Below are positions 57,740 to 64,000 of a DNA stretch of 64,000 nt, piece after piece. The notes beneath the pieces are model-generated. The model worked only from the letters and a program-made list of their open reading frames with translations, made no database searches and had not been told where the DNA came from. A program made the position numbers and the translations under genes. This stretch comes from Arsenicicoccus bolidensis DSM 15745 (GTDB taxonomy: Bacteria; Actinomycetota; Actinomycetes; Actinomycetales; Dermatophilaceae): NCBI RefSeq assembly GCF_000426385.1, contig NZ_AUFG01000006.1:62001-126000 (forward strand), written 5' to 3'. The stretch's first letter is position 1; the number at the start of each line of letters is the position of its first letter.

Positions 57740-57832
57740 TGACGTGAGCCCCACCCGGCCGGACGTCGCACGCCACCTGCCGTCTGACGCAGATCACACC
57801 CCCGTCGGCAAGCCCGCGGGGGTGGGCCGCAG

Positions 57833-57845
57833 TAGAGTCCGAGCC
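57833..57845 (+). promoter_or_regulatory. Leaderless promoter of accA3
   Basis: TAGAGT (57833-57838), 7-nt spacer, ATG at 57846. Confidence 0.6.
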
Positions 57846-59630
57846 ATGGCGTCCATCACCAAAGTCCTGATCGCTAACCGCGGCGAGATCGCCGTCCGCG
57901 TGGCCCGAGCCTGCAAGGACGCAGGCATCGGCTCCGTGGCCGTCTACGCCGAGCCCGACCGAGATGCGCTGCACGTCAAGGTCGCCGACGAGGCCTACGC
58001 CCTCGGTGGCTCCACGCCCGGCGAGTCCTACCTCGTGCAGGACAAGCTGCTCGAGATCGCCAAGGAGTCCGGCGCCGACGCCGTGCACCCGGGCTACGGA
58101 TTCCTCTCGGAGAACGCCGACTTCGCCCAGGCCGTCATCGACGCCGGGCTGATCTGGATCGGCCCGCCGCCCGCCGCGATCGACGGCCTCGGCGACAAGG
58201 TCAAGGCCCGGCACATCGCGACCAAGGCCGACGCGCCGCTGGTGCCGGGCACCAAGGAGCCGGTCGGCGGCGCCGACGAGGTCGTGGCCTTCGCGCAGGA
58301 GCACGGTCTCCCCGTGGCCATCAAGGCCGCGTATGGCGGTGGCGGGCGCGGCCTCAAGGTCGCCCGCACCATGGAGGAGATCCCCGAGCTGTTCGAGTCG
58401 GCGGTACGTGAGGCCGTCACGGCGTTCGGTCGGGGCGAGTGCTTCGTCGAGCGGTTCCTGGACAAGCCGCGGCACGTCGAGACCCAGTGCCTGGCCGACC
58501 AGCACGGCAACGTCGTCGTCGTGTCGACGCGCGACTGCTCGCTGCAGCGCCGCAACCAGAAGCTCGTCGAGGAGGCGCCCGCGCCGTTCCTCAGCGACGA
58601 GCAGAACGCCGAGCTGGTCCGCGCCTCCAAGGCGATCCTCCAGGAGGCCGGTTACTACGGCGCCGGGACCTGCGAGTTCCTCGTGGGCCAGGACGGCGTC
58701 ATCTCCTTCCTCGAGGTCAACACCCGCCTGCAGGTGGAGCACCCGGTGTCCGAGGAGGTCACCGGCATCGACCTGGTCCGCGAGATGTTCCGCATCGCCG
58801 AGGGCCAGGAGCTGGGCTACGACGACCCGCCGGCCCACGCGCACTCCATCGAGTTCCGTCTCAACGGCGAGGACGCCGGCCGAAACTTCCTGCCCGCCCC
58901 GGGCACCGTGGCGGTCTTCGAGCCGCCGGCCGGGCCGGGCGTGCGCCTGGACACCGGGATCGTCGAGGGCGACGTCATCGGCGGCAACTTCGACTCCATG
59001 CTCGCCAAGCTGATCGTCACCGGCCGCACCCGTCAGCAGGCGGTGGAGCGTGCCCGCCGCGCCCTGGACGAGTTCGTCATCGAGGGCATGCCGACCGTTC
59101 TTCCCTTCCACCGCAGGGTCGTTCGCGACGAGGCCTTCGCCCCGAGCGAGCCGGACGCGCCGTTCACGGTGCACACCCGCTGGATCGAGACGGAGTTCGA
59201 CAACGACATCGAGCCGTTCGGCGGCGCGGGGGCCGAGGCGCCCGAGGCCGAGGAGCGTCAGAAGGTCGTCGTCGAGGTCGGCGGCAAGCGCCTCGAGGTG
59301 TCCCTGCCCGGCACCCTGTCGCTCGGCGGCGGGGGTGGCGGGGGTGGCGCCAAGAAGAAGGCCCCGCGTCGCGCCTCCGGTGGTCGCGGTGGCGGCGCGG
59401 CCGCGTCCGGCGACTCCCTCACCGCGCCGATGCAGGGCACGATCGTCAAGATCGCGGTCGAGGAGGGCCAGGAGGTGCAGGCCGGCGAGCTCGTGCTGGT
59501 GCTCGAGGCCATGAAGATGGAGCAGCCCATCAACGCCCACAAGGCGGGCACGATCGCCGGCATCTCCGCCGCGGTCGGCGAGACCGTCTCCAACGGCGCC
59601 GTGCTCATGGAGATCAAGGACCCCGCCTGA
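57846..59630 (+). CDS. accA3: Acyl-CoA carboxylase alpha subunit (biotin carboxylase/BCCP)
   Basis: A 594-aa protein that carboxylates its own biotin with ATP and bicarbonate for AccD subunits. [11 protein letters not shown] opens the biotin carboxylase; [10 protein letters not shown] is the ATP lid, [14 protein letters not shown] the active-site block. A Gly-rich and Lys-rich linker (about 480-515) leads to a BCCP domain with EAMKMEQP, the biotinylated Lys. It is the expected partner of AccD5/AccE5 and substrate of BirA in this window. A family-A repeat starts right after the stop. Confidence 0.95.
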   Translation: MASITKVLIANRGEIAVRVARACKDAGIGSVAVYAEPDRDALHVKVADEAYALGGSTPGESYLVQDKLLEIAKESGADAVHPGYGFLSENADFAQAVIDAGLIWIGPPPAAIDGLGDKVKARHIATKADAPLVPGTKEPVGGADEVVAFAQEHGLPVAIKAAYGGGGRGLKVARTMEEIPELFESAVREAVTAFGRGECFVERFLDKPRHVETQCLADQHGNVVVVSTRDCSLQRRNQKLVEEAPAPFLSDEQNAELVRASKAILQEAGYYGAGTCEFLVGQDGVISFLEVNTRLQVEHPVSEEVTGIDLVREMFRIAEGQELGYDDPPAHAHSIEFRLNGEDAGRNFLPAPGTVAVFEPPAGPGVRLDTGIVEGDVIGGNFDSMLAKLIVTGRTRQQAVERARRALDEFVIEGMPTVLPFHRRVVRDEAFAPSEPDAPFTVHTRWIETEFDNDIEPFGGAGAEAPEAEERQKVVVEVGGKRLEVSLPGTLSLGGGGGGGGAKKKAPRRASGGRGGGAAASGDSLTAPMQGTIVKIAVEEGQEVQAGELVLVLEAMKMEQPINAHKAGTIAGISAAVGETVSNGAVLMEIKDPA

Positions 59631-59631
59631 C

Positions 59632-59694
59632 CTACCGCGGGTAAAGGCATCGACCGGCCTTCGTTCGCCAGGTCGATGCCTTTACCCCCGGCGG
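59632..59694. repeat. Family-A palindromic repeat after accA3
   Basis: Starts 1 bp after the accA3 stop with CTACCGCGGGTA; TAAAGGCATCGACC pairs perfectly (14 bp) with GGTCGATGCCTTTA across GGCCTTCGTTCGCCA. Forward orientation. Could act as terminator. Confidence 0.8.
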
Positions 59695-59763
59695 GTTCTC
59701 GCCCGCGGGCTTGTCTGCTGCGGGTCGCGTCCCCTGGGCGGGGTGAGGGTGGCTGGTCGTGCG

Positions 59764-59814
59764 GCGGGCCTGTCGGCATACGAGCCCCGAGAGGTCGTAT
59801 GCCGACAGGCCCGC
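59764..59814. terminator. Perfect 20-bp inverted repeat
   Basis: Arms 59764-59783 and 59795-59814 pair perfectly around 11 nt. Lies between the convergent accA3 and DJ-1-like genes, beside the family-A repeat. Confidence 0.75.
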
Positions 59815-59832
59815 TGTCTCGTGCGGTGGGGC

Positions 59833-60357
59833 TCAGCCCGCCAGCGCCGCCACGACGGCCTTGTTGAAGGCCGGGATGTCGTCGGGGTTGCGGGACGTGA
59901 TGAGGTTGTCGCTGGTGACGACCTCCTCGTCGACCCACTCGCCACCGGCGTTGCGGATGTCGGTCTGCAGGCTCGGCCAGGACGTCAGGCGCTTGCCGCG
60001 GACGACGTCGGCCTCGACGAGGGTCCACGGGGCGTGGCAGATCGCGGCGACCGGCTTGCCCGACCCGACGAACTCCTTGATGAACGCGACGGCGTCCTCG
60101 TCCATGCGCAGCGCGTCGGGGTTGGCGACGCCGCCGGGGAGCACCAGCGCGGCGTAGTCGCCGACCGACGCGTCGGCCACGACGACGTCGACGGCCTGCT
60201 TGTCGGCCTTGTCGAGGTGGTCGAACGTCTGGACCTCGCCCGGCTCGAGGCTGAGCAGGACCGGCTCGTGGCCCGCGTCCTTGACGGCCTGCCAGGGGTC
60301 GGTGAGCTCCACGCGCTCGATGCCCTCGCCGGCGACGAGGAATGCGACCTTGGACAT
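59833..60357 (-). CDS. DJ-1/PfpI family protein
   Basis: A 174-aa class I glutamine-amidotransferase-like protein of the PfpI/YhbO group. The nucleophile elbow is AAICHAPW (Cys-His), with an upstream Glu in GEGIERVEL and LPGGVANPD. Members act as deglycases/chaperones or general stress proteins. The ATG at 60357 has AAGGAGG 5 nt upstream. Confidence 0.9.
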   Translation of the reverse strand: MSKVAFLVAGEGIERVELTDPWQAVKDAGHEPVLLSLEPGEVQTFDHLDKADKQAVDVVVADASVGDYAALVLPGGVANPDALRMDEDAVAFIKEFVGSGKPVAAICHAPWTLVEADVVRGKRLTSWPSLQTDIRNAGGEWVDEEVVTSDNLITSRNPDDIPAFNKAVVAALAG

Positions 60358-60518
60358 GCTGCCTCCTTGGGGATCGGAAAGGGGACGTGATGTGTCCCTT
60401 CGTGCTCACCTACCCGAGGCGGGGCGGCTGAAGACGTGGGGCCCGTCGGGAACCCTCCCGCGCCTAGACTCGCTGAGCATCACGACACCGCCGTCGGCGG
60501 TACGGACGAGGAGGCACC

Positions 60519-60941
60519 GTGAAGTTCAACGACATCGTCAGCAAGGCGGGCCAGGCGGCCAGCCAGGCTGCGGGCAAGGCCAAGCAGTACATCGACGAGA
60601 ACCCGGACAAGGTCTCCGGGGGCCTGGACAAGGTCGGCCACGCCGTCGACAAGGGGACCAAGGGTCGGTTCAGCCGCCAGATCCAGCAGGGCCGCGACCT
60701 GGCCAAGGACAAGCTGGTGCACGGCAAGCCCGGGACTCCCCCGGTCGGTCAGCCCGGCACGAGCACGACCGGAGCGGGCACGACGGGCACGAGCACGAGC
60801 AGCACGACGGGTCAGCCGGCAGGTCAGCCCGCCGGCGAGACCGACCCCACGGTCAGCCCGACGACCGGCGAGACCTTCGACACGACCACGGTCCGTCCCG
60901 ACGAGGGCACCACGGGCCGCGCGCCCGGCCAGATCGGCTGA
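60519..60941 (+). CDS. MT0933-antitoxin-like small protein
   Basis: A 140-aa hydrophilic protein. Residues 1-60 (VSKAGQAASQAAGKAKQYID, DKVGHAVDKGTKGRFSRQI) resemble the MT0933/Rv0909 antitoxin-like family; the rest is a Thr/Gly/Ser/Pro-rich disordered tail. No toxin gene is adjacent, so a stress-type function is as likely. GTG 60519 has GAGGAGG upstream; TAGACT (60465-60470) may be its -10 box. Confidence 0.65.
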   Translation: MKFNDIVSKAGQAASQAAGKAKQYIDENPDKVSGGLDKVGHAVDKGTKGRFSRQIQQGRDLAKDKLVHGKPGTPPVGQPGTSTTGAGTTGTSTSSTTGQPAGQPAGETDPTVSPTTGETFDTTTVRPDEGTTGRAPGQIG

Positions 60942-60951
60942 CGGAGCGCAC

Positions 60952-61067
60952 CTACCCCCGGTAGAGGCATCAGCCTGGCGAACGACGGCCGGTCGATGCC
61001 TCTGCCGGGGGTAGGTCTGTGCTCTGGCGTGCCAACCCGGGCGGATGTGACGACCTGAGGTAGGTCA
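60952..61067. repeat. Composite family-A plus family-B repeat
   Basis: 60952-61015 is a reverse-oriented family-A unit: CTACCCCCGGTAG, AGGCATC...GATGCCT and a closing GGGGGTAG. 61021-61067 is a family-B segment with CTGGCGTGCCAACCCGGG, GCGGATGTG and ACCTGAGGTAGG, ending in the lpdA stop codon. It fills the gap between two convergent genes. Confidence 0.78.
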
Positions 61068-62501
61068 CTCGCTGGTGTGCAGGCGGCGTGCCGCCTCGGC
61101 CAGGGAGCCGCTCATCGAGGGGTACACCGTGATGGTCTGCGCCATCTGGTCGACGGTGAGGCGGTTCTCGACGGCCAGCGCCACGGGAAAGATCAGCTCC
61201 GACGCCTTGGGCGCCACGACCACGCCGCCCATGACCAGCCCGGACACCTTGCGGGCATAGAGCTTGATGAACCCGTCGGTGAAGCGGTCCATCTTGGCGC
61301 GCGCGTTGGTGGCCAGCGGCATCATCACCTCGCGCACGTCCAGGTGCTGCTCGGCGACCTGCTCCGCCGTCACGCCGACCGTGGCGATCTCGGGGTCGGT
61401 GAAGATCGTGGCCGAGACGCCGGTGAGGTTGATCGGCTGCACGGCGTCGCCCAGCGCGTGCCACATCGCGGTGCGCCCCTGCATGGCGGCGACCGACGCG
61501 AGCGGCAGGGCCGAGGTGCAGTCGCCGGCGGCATAGATGCCGTTGACCGAGGTGCGCGAGACGCGGTCGACCTCGATGTGCCAGGAGTCGGCGAGCTGCA
61601 CGCCGGCCGCCTCCAGCCCGAGGCCATCGGTGGCGGGCACCGACCCGACGGCCATGATGCAGTGCGAGCCCTCGACGGTGCGGCCGTCGGTGAGGGTGGC
61701 GACGACGCGGTCGCCGACCCGCTCGACGGACGCCGCGCGGGAGCGGTCGAGGACCGTCATGCCACGACGGCGGAAGACGTCCTCGATGACGCGCGCCGCG
61801 TCGGGGTCCTCCCCCGGCAGGACGCGGTCGCGCGACGAGATGAGCGTGACCTTGCTGTCCAGCGCGAGATAGGCGTGCGCGAGCTCGGCCCCCGTCACGC
61901 CGGAGCCCACCACGATCAGGTGCTCGGGGATGTCGGGCAGGTCCCAGATCTGCTTCCAGGTGAGGATGCGCTCGCCGTCGGGCACGGCCGTCGGCAGCAC
62001 CCGCGGCGTGGCCCCGGTCGCCACCAGGATGACGTCGGCGTCGAGCTCCTGCTCCCCCGAGCCGTCTGCTGGCGTGGCGACGACGCGCCCCGGCGCCGCG
62101 ATGCGGCCGACGCCGCGCAGGATCGTGATGCCCTCGCTGACCAGGCGGGCCTCGATGTCCTCGCTCTGCTTGCGGGCGAGGGCGAGGATGCGGGCGTTGA
62201 CGGCCGGCAGGTCGGCGACGGTGACGTCGTCGCCCTCGAGGTCGGACTCCCGCTGGGTCCGCGGGTCCTGGTAGTGCACGCCCAGCGCCCGCGAGTCCTC
62301 CATGCGCGTCATGAAGCTCGCGGTCGAGATCAGCGCCTTGCTGGGCACGCAGTCCGACAGGACCGCCGCGCCGCCGAGCCCGTCGCGGTCGACGACGGTG
62401 ACCGTCGCTCCGAGCTGGGCGGCGACGAGGGCGGCCTCGTAGCCACCGGGCCCTCCACCGAGGATGACGACTGACTGGTTGCGTTCGATCACGGGCTCCA
62501 T
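61065..62501 (-). CDS. lpdA: LpdA-type NAD(P)H dehydrogenase, disulfide-less
   Basis: A 478-aa FAD/NAD(P) two-dinucleotide-fold flavoprotein (GGGPGGYEAAL, VVGSGVTGAEL, GIYAAGDCT). The canonical redox motif GGTCLNVGC is replaced by GGAAVLSDC, so the first Cys is lost; the C-terminal His-Glu dyad is also absent (ITVYPSMSGS). This is the pattern of mycobacterial LpdA (Rv3303c), a quinone reductase rather than a lipoamide dehydrogenase. Position next to deoD and pmmB fits Rv3303c-Rv3308. Confidence 0.88.
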   Translation of the reverse strand: MEPVIERNQSVVILGGGPGGYEAALVAAQLGATVTVVDRDGLGGAAVLSDCVPSKALISTASFMTRMEDSRALGVHYQDPRTQRESDLEGDDVTVADLPAVNARILALARKQSEDIEARLVSEGITILRGVGRIAAPGRVVATPADGSGEQELDADVILVATGATPRVLPTAVPDGERILTWKQIWDLPDIPEHLIVVGSGVTGAELAHAYLALDSKVTLISSRDRVLPGEDPDAARVIEDVFRRRGMTVLDRSRAASVERVGDRVVATLTDGRTVEGSHCIMAVGSVPATDGLGLEAAGVQLADSWHIEVDRVSRTSVNGIYAAGDCTSALPLASVAAMQGRTAMWHALGDAVQPINLTGVSATIFTDPEIATVGVTAEQVAEQHLDVREVMMPLATNARAKMDRFTDGFIKLYARKVSGLVMGGVVVAPKASELIFPVALAVENRLTVDQMAQTITVYPSMSGSLAEAARRLHTSE

Positions 62502-62580
62502 CCAACCATCCCCGGTGGGCGGGGGCTCACCGGACGAGCGGACGCCGTATGCCGAACCGTGGGCCCGTCCACCCCACCCG

Positions 62581-62593
62581 TAGGCTGTCCGCC
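62581..62593 (+). promoter_or_regulatory. Leaderless promoter of deoD
   Basis: TAGGCT (62581-62586), 7-nt spacer, ATG at 62594. A 15-mer GCCGTATGCCGAACC lies just upstream (62544-62558) and again behind the gene (63440-63454). Confidence 0.6.
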
Positions 62594-63439
62594 ATGAGCG
62601 ACACCCACGTGGACCTGAACGACCCCGACGTCGACCCCTTCGAGGTGGCGAGGGCAGCCGCGACCGTCATCGCCGAGCGCACCGGCGTCGAGCGGCACGA
62701 CGTCGCGCTGGTGCTCGGCTCCGGGTGGGGCGGGGCGGCCGACCTGATCGGCGAGACCCGCACGGTCATCGACAACGCCGACGTGCCGGGCTTCTCGCGC
62801 GCCGCGGTCGTGGGCCACAGCGGCACGATCCGCTCGGTCTCGCTGGGCGACACGGACCGCCGGGCGCTGGTCTACGGCACCCGCACTCACTTCTACGAGG
62901 GCAAGGGCGTGCGCGCGGTCGTCCACGGCGTCCGCACCGCCGCCGCGGCCGGGTGCCGTCAGGTCGTCCTGACCAACGGCTGCGGTGGCCTGCGCCCCGA
63001 GTGGCCCGCCGGCACACCGGTACTCATCAGCGACCACCTCAACCTGACGGCCGCCTCGCCGCTGGAGGGTGCGACCTTCGTGGACCTCACCGACCTCTAC
63101 AGCTCCCGCCTGCGCGGCATCGCGCGCGAGGTGGACGCGAGCCTCGACGAGGGCGTCTACGTGCAGTTCCGCGGGCCGCACTACGAGACGCCGGCCGAGG
63201 TCCGCATGGCCCGCACCCTCGGCGGCGACCTCGTCGGCATGTCCACCACCCTCGAGGCCATCGCCGCCCGCCACGCCGGCCTGGAGATCCTCGGCATCTC
63301 CCTCGTCACCAACCCCGCCGCCGGCACCAGCGACCAGGCCCTGTCGCACCAGGAGGTCATCGAGGCCGGTCAGGCCGCGGCCGCCCGGTGCGGTCGCCTG
63401 CTCGCCGACGTCGTCACCCGCATCGCCACCGAGGACTGA
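62594..63439 (+). CDS. deoD: Purine nucleoside phosphorylase
   Basis: A 281-aa trimeric-type (class II) PNP. It splits inosine/guanosine with phosphate for salvage. VLGSGWGG binds phosphate, HFYEGK and TNGCGGL the base/ribose, and YVQFRGPHYETPAEVRM with GMSTTLEAIAARH are the signature blocks. Followed after 5 bp by the phosphohexomutase gene, as in Rv3307-Rv3308. Confidence 0.94.
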   Translation: MSDTHVDLNDPDVDPFEVARAAATVIAERTGVERHDVALVLGSGWGGAADLIGETRTVIDNADVPGFSRAAVVGHSGTIRSVSLGDTDRRALVYGTRTHFYEGKGVRAVVHGVRTAAAAGCRQVVLTNGCGGLRPEWPAGTPVLISDHLNLTAASPLEGATFVDLTDLYSSRLRGIAREVDASLDEGVYVQFRGPHYETPAEVRMARTLGGDLVGMSTTLEAIAARHAGLEILGISLVTNPAAGTSDQALSHQEVIEAGQAAAARCGRLLADVVTRIATED

Positions 63440-63444
63440 GCCGT

Positions 63445-64000
63445 ATGCCGAACCCGCCCCGCTCGACCAGCACCGACCCCGTCGACGGCGCTGCCACCAG
63501 CCGCTCGTCCACCGCAGGCTCCCCCGCTCCCGGCTCGTCCACCGCAGGCTCCCCCGCTCCCGGCTCGTCCACCGCAGGCTTTCCCACCGGCGAGCTCCTC
63601 GCGGCGGCCCGCGCCTGGCGCGACGACGACCCCGACACCGCCACCCGGGCCGAGCTCGACGCGCTGATCACTGCCGTCGAGGCTGGCGGGGACAGGGGCG
63701 AGGCCTCCCGTGCCGACCTCGCCGACCGGTTCGCCGGGATGCTGGAGTTCGGGACCGCCGGCCTGCGCGGAGCGCTCGGCGCAGGCCCGCGCCGCATGAA
63801 CCGCGCCGTCGTCATCCGGGCGGCGGCGGGGCTCACGGCATACCTGCAGGCCGAGGGCGGGCGCCCCGACCCCGCCGTGGTGATCGGCTTCGACGCCCGG
63901 CACAACAGCGACGTCTTCGCGCGCGACACGGCGGCCGCCGTCGAGGCCGCGGGCGGCTCGGCCATGGTGCTGCCCCGGCCGCTGCCGACGCCGGTGCTGG
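63445..64000 (+). CDS. pmmB: Phosphomannomutase/phosphoglucomutase (partial)
   Basis: Only the first 185 codons are in the window. A 45-residue Ser/Thr/Ala/Pro-rich N-terminus containing three SSTAG-type repeats precedes the enzyme, which begins ELLAAARAW and continues FAGMLEFGTAGLRGALGAG and VVIGFDARHNSDVFA. The phosphoserine loop would lie near or beyond the window end. It interconverts hexose 1- and 6-phosphates. Likely cotranscribed with deoD. Confidence 0.9.
   Translation, partial: MPNPPRSTSTDPVDGAATSRSSTAGSPAPGSSTAGSPAPGSSTAGFPTGELLAAARAWRDDDPDTATRAELDALITAVEAGGDRGEASRADLADRFAGMLEFGTAGLRGALGAGPRRMNRAVVIRAAAGLTAYLQAEGGRPDPAVVIGFDARHNSDVFARDTAAAVEAAGGSAMVLPRPLPTPVL
63503..63580 (+). repeat. 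30-bp coding tandem repeat in pmmB
   Basis: Units start at 63503, 63533 and 63563 (third truncated), each encoding SSTAGSPAPG or a variant. They lie in the non-catalytic N-terminal extension and may vary in copy number. Confidence 0.8.

Noticed and set aside
59743-60390. Plus-strand frame opposite the DJ-1-like gene
   Set aside because: Antisense shadow covering the inverted repeat; the minus-strand gene has conserved motifs and a strong ribosome-binding site.
60519-60941. Complete toxin-antitoxin module
   Set aside because: Only the antitoxin-like protein is seen; the neighbours are a DJ-1 protein (divergent) and lpdA (convergent), with no toxin-like gene.
61065-62501. Classical dihydrolipoamide dehydrogenase
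   Set aside because: The redox-active disulfide motif and the C-terminal His-Glu dyad are missing.

Overview
The window is very GC-rich, starts many genes with GTG or ATG directly downstream of TANNNT-type -10 boxes, and encodes actinobacterial hallmarks: GlfT1/GlfT2-type galactofuranosyltransferases, a LytR-CpsA-Psr ligase, a biotin-dependent acyl-CoA carboxylase with an epsilon subunit, an LAQTG sortase signal and Excalibur domains. Gene content and order (fadE25, purE, purK, birA, accD5, accE5, maf, accA3, lpdA, deoD, pmmB) match, from memory, the Mycobacterium tuberculosis block Rv3274c-Rv3308. No mycolate genes are seen. I infer a chromosomal segment of a Micrococcales-type actinobacterium, perhaps close to Intrasporangiaceae. 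No tRNA, rRNA, IS element, phage or CRISPR was recognised, and no gap over 300 bases lacks a gene.

Layout. 1-12132: cell-wall polysaccharide region with a galactan-type operon on the minus strand (glf, glfT2, Wzm/Wzt exporter, membrane protein), a flippase, GT2 glycosyltransferases, a DPM-like GT with its DUF2304 partner, and an LCP ligase. 12137-12250: a 50-bp-period palindromic tandem repeat. 12251-16814: two glycosyltransferases behind an acyl-CoA dehydrogenase, then a 71-aa protein coupled to a JmjC-like oxygenase. 16906-21755: an acyltransferase/SGNH protein, a GH13 enzyme and an LLM-class oxidoreductase. 21874-30890: a complete CMP-legionaminic-acid pathway in two divergent, translationally coupled operons, followed by a second acyltransferase and a large secreted beta-propeller/FG-GAP protein (to 34378). 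34476-38563: purEK and a large membrane protein. 38680-43500: crotonase, class III adenylate cyclase, birA and accD5-accE5. 43538-48773: DUF885 peptidase, an antiporter fused to a UBP zinc finger, a hydrolase and Maf, several of them linked by palindromic repeats. 48872-52168: a leucine-catabolism-like carboxylase/dehydrogenase pair divergent from a LiuR-like MerR regulator with a near-perfect operator. 52261-56762: sortase-anchored Excalibur protein, tryptophanase, VWA lipoprotein and a tiny membrane protein. 56876-64000: aldo/keto reductase, accA3, DJ-1-like protein, a small MT0933-antitoxin-like protein, LpdA-type flavoprotein, purine nucleoside phosphorylase and the start of a phosphohexomutase.

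How it works together. The first half builds surface glycopolymers: galactofuranose polymerisation and export, wall ligation, and CMP-legionaminic acid as an activated nonulosonate. The second half centres on biotin-dependent acyl-CoA carboxylation (BirA, AccD5/AccE5, AccA3, a second beta subunit) and acyl-CoA dehydrogenation, with housekeeping nucleotide and sugar-phosphate genes.

Two genome-level signals run through the window. First, more than a dozen genes have a -10-like hexamer exactly 6-7 nt before the start codon, the arrangement of leaderless transcripts. Second, two related families of intergenic palindromic repeats, both with CTACC-N3-GGTAG ends, sit directly behind stop codons; in two places they also supply the -10 box of the next gene.
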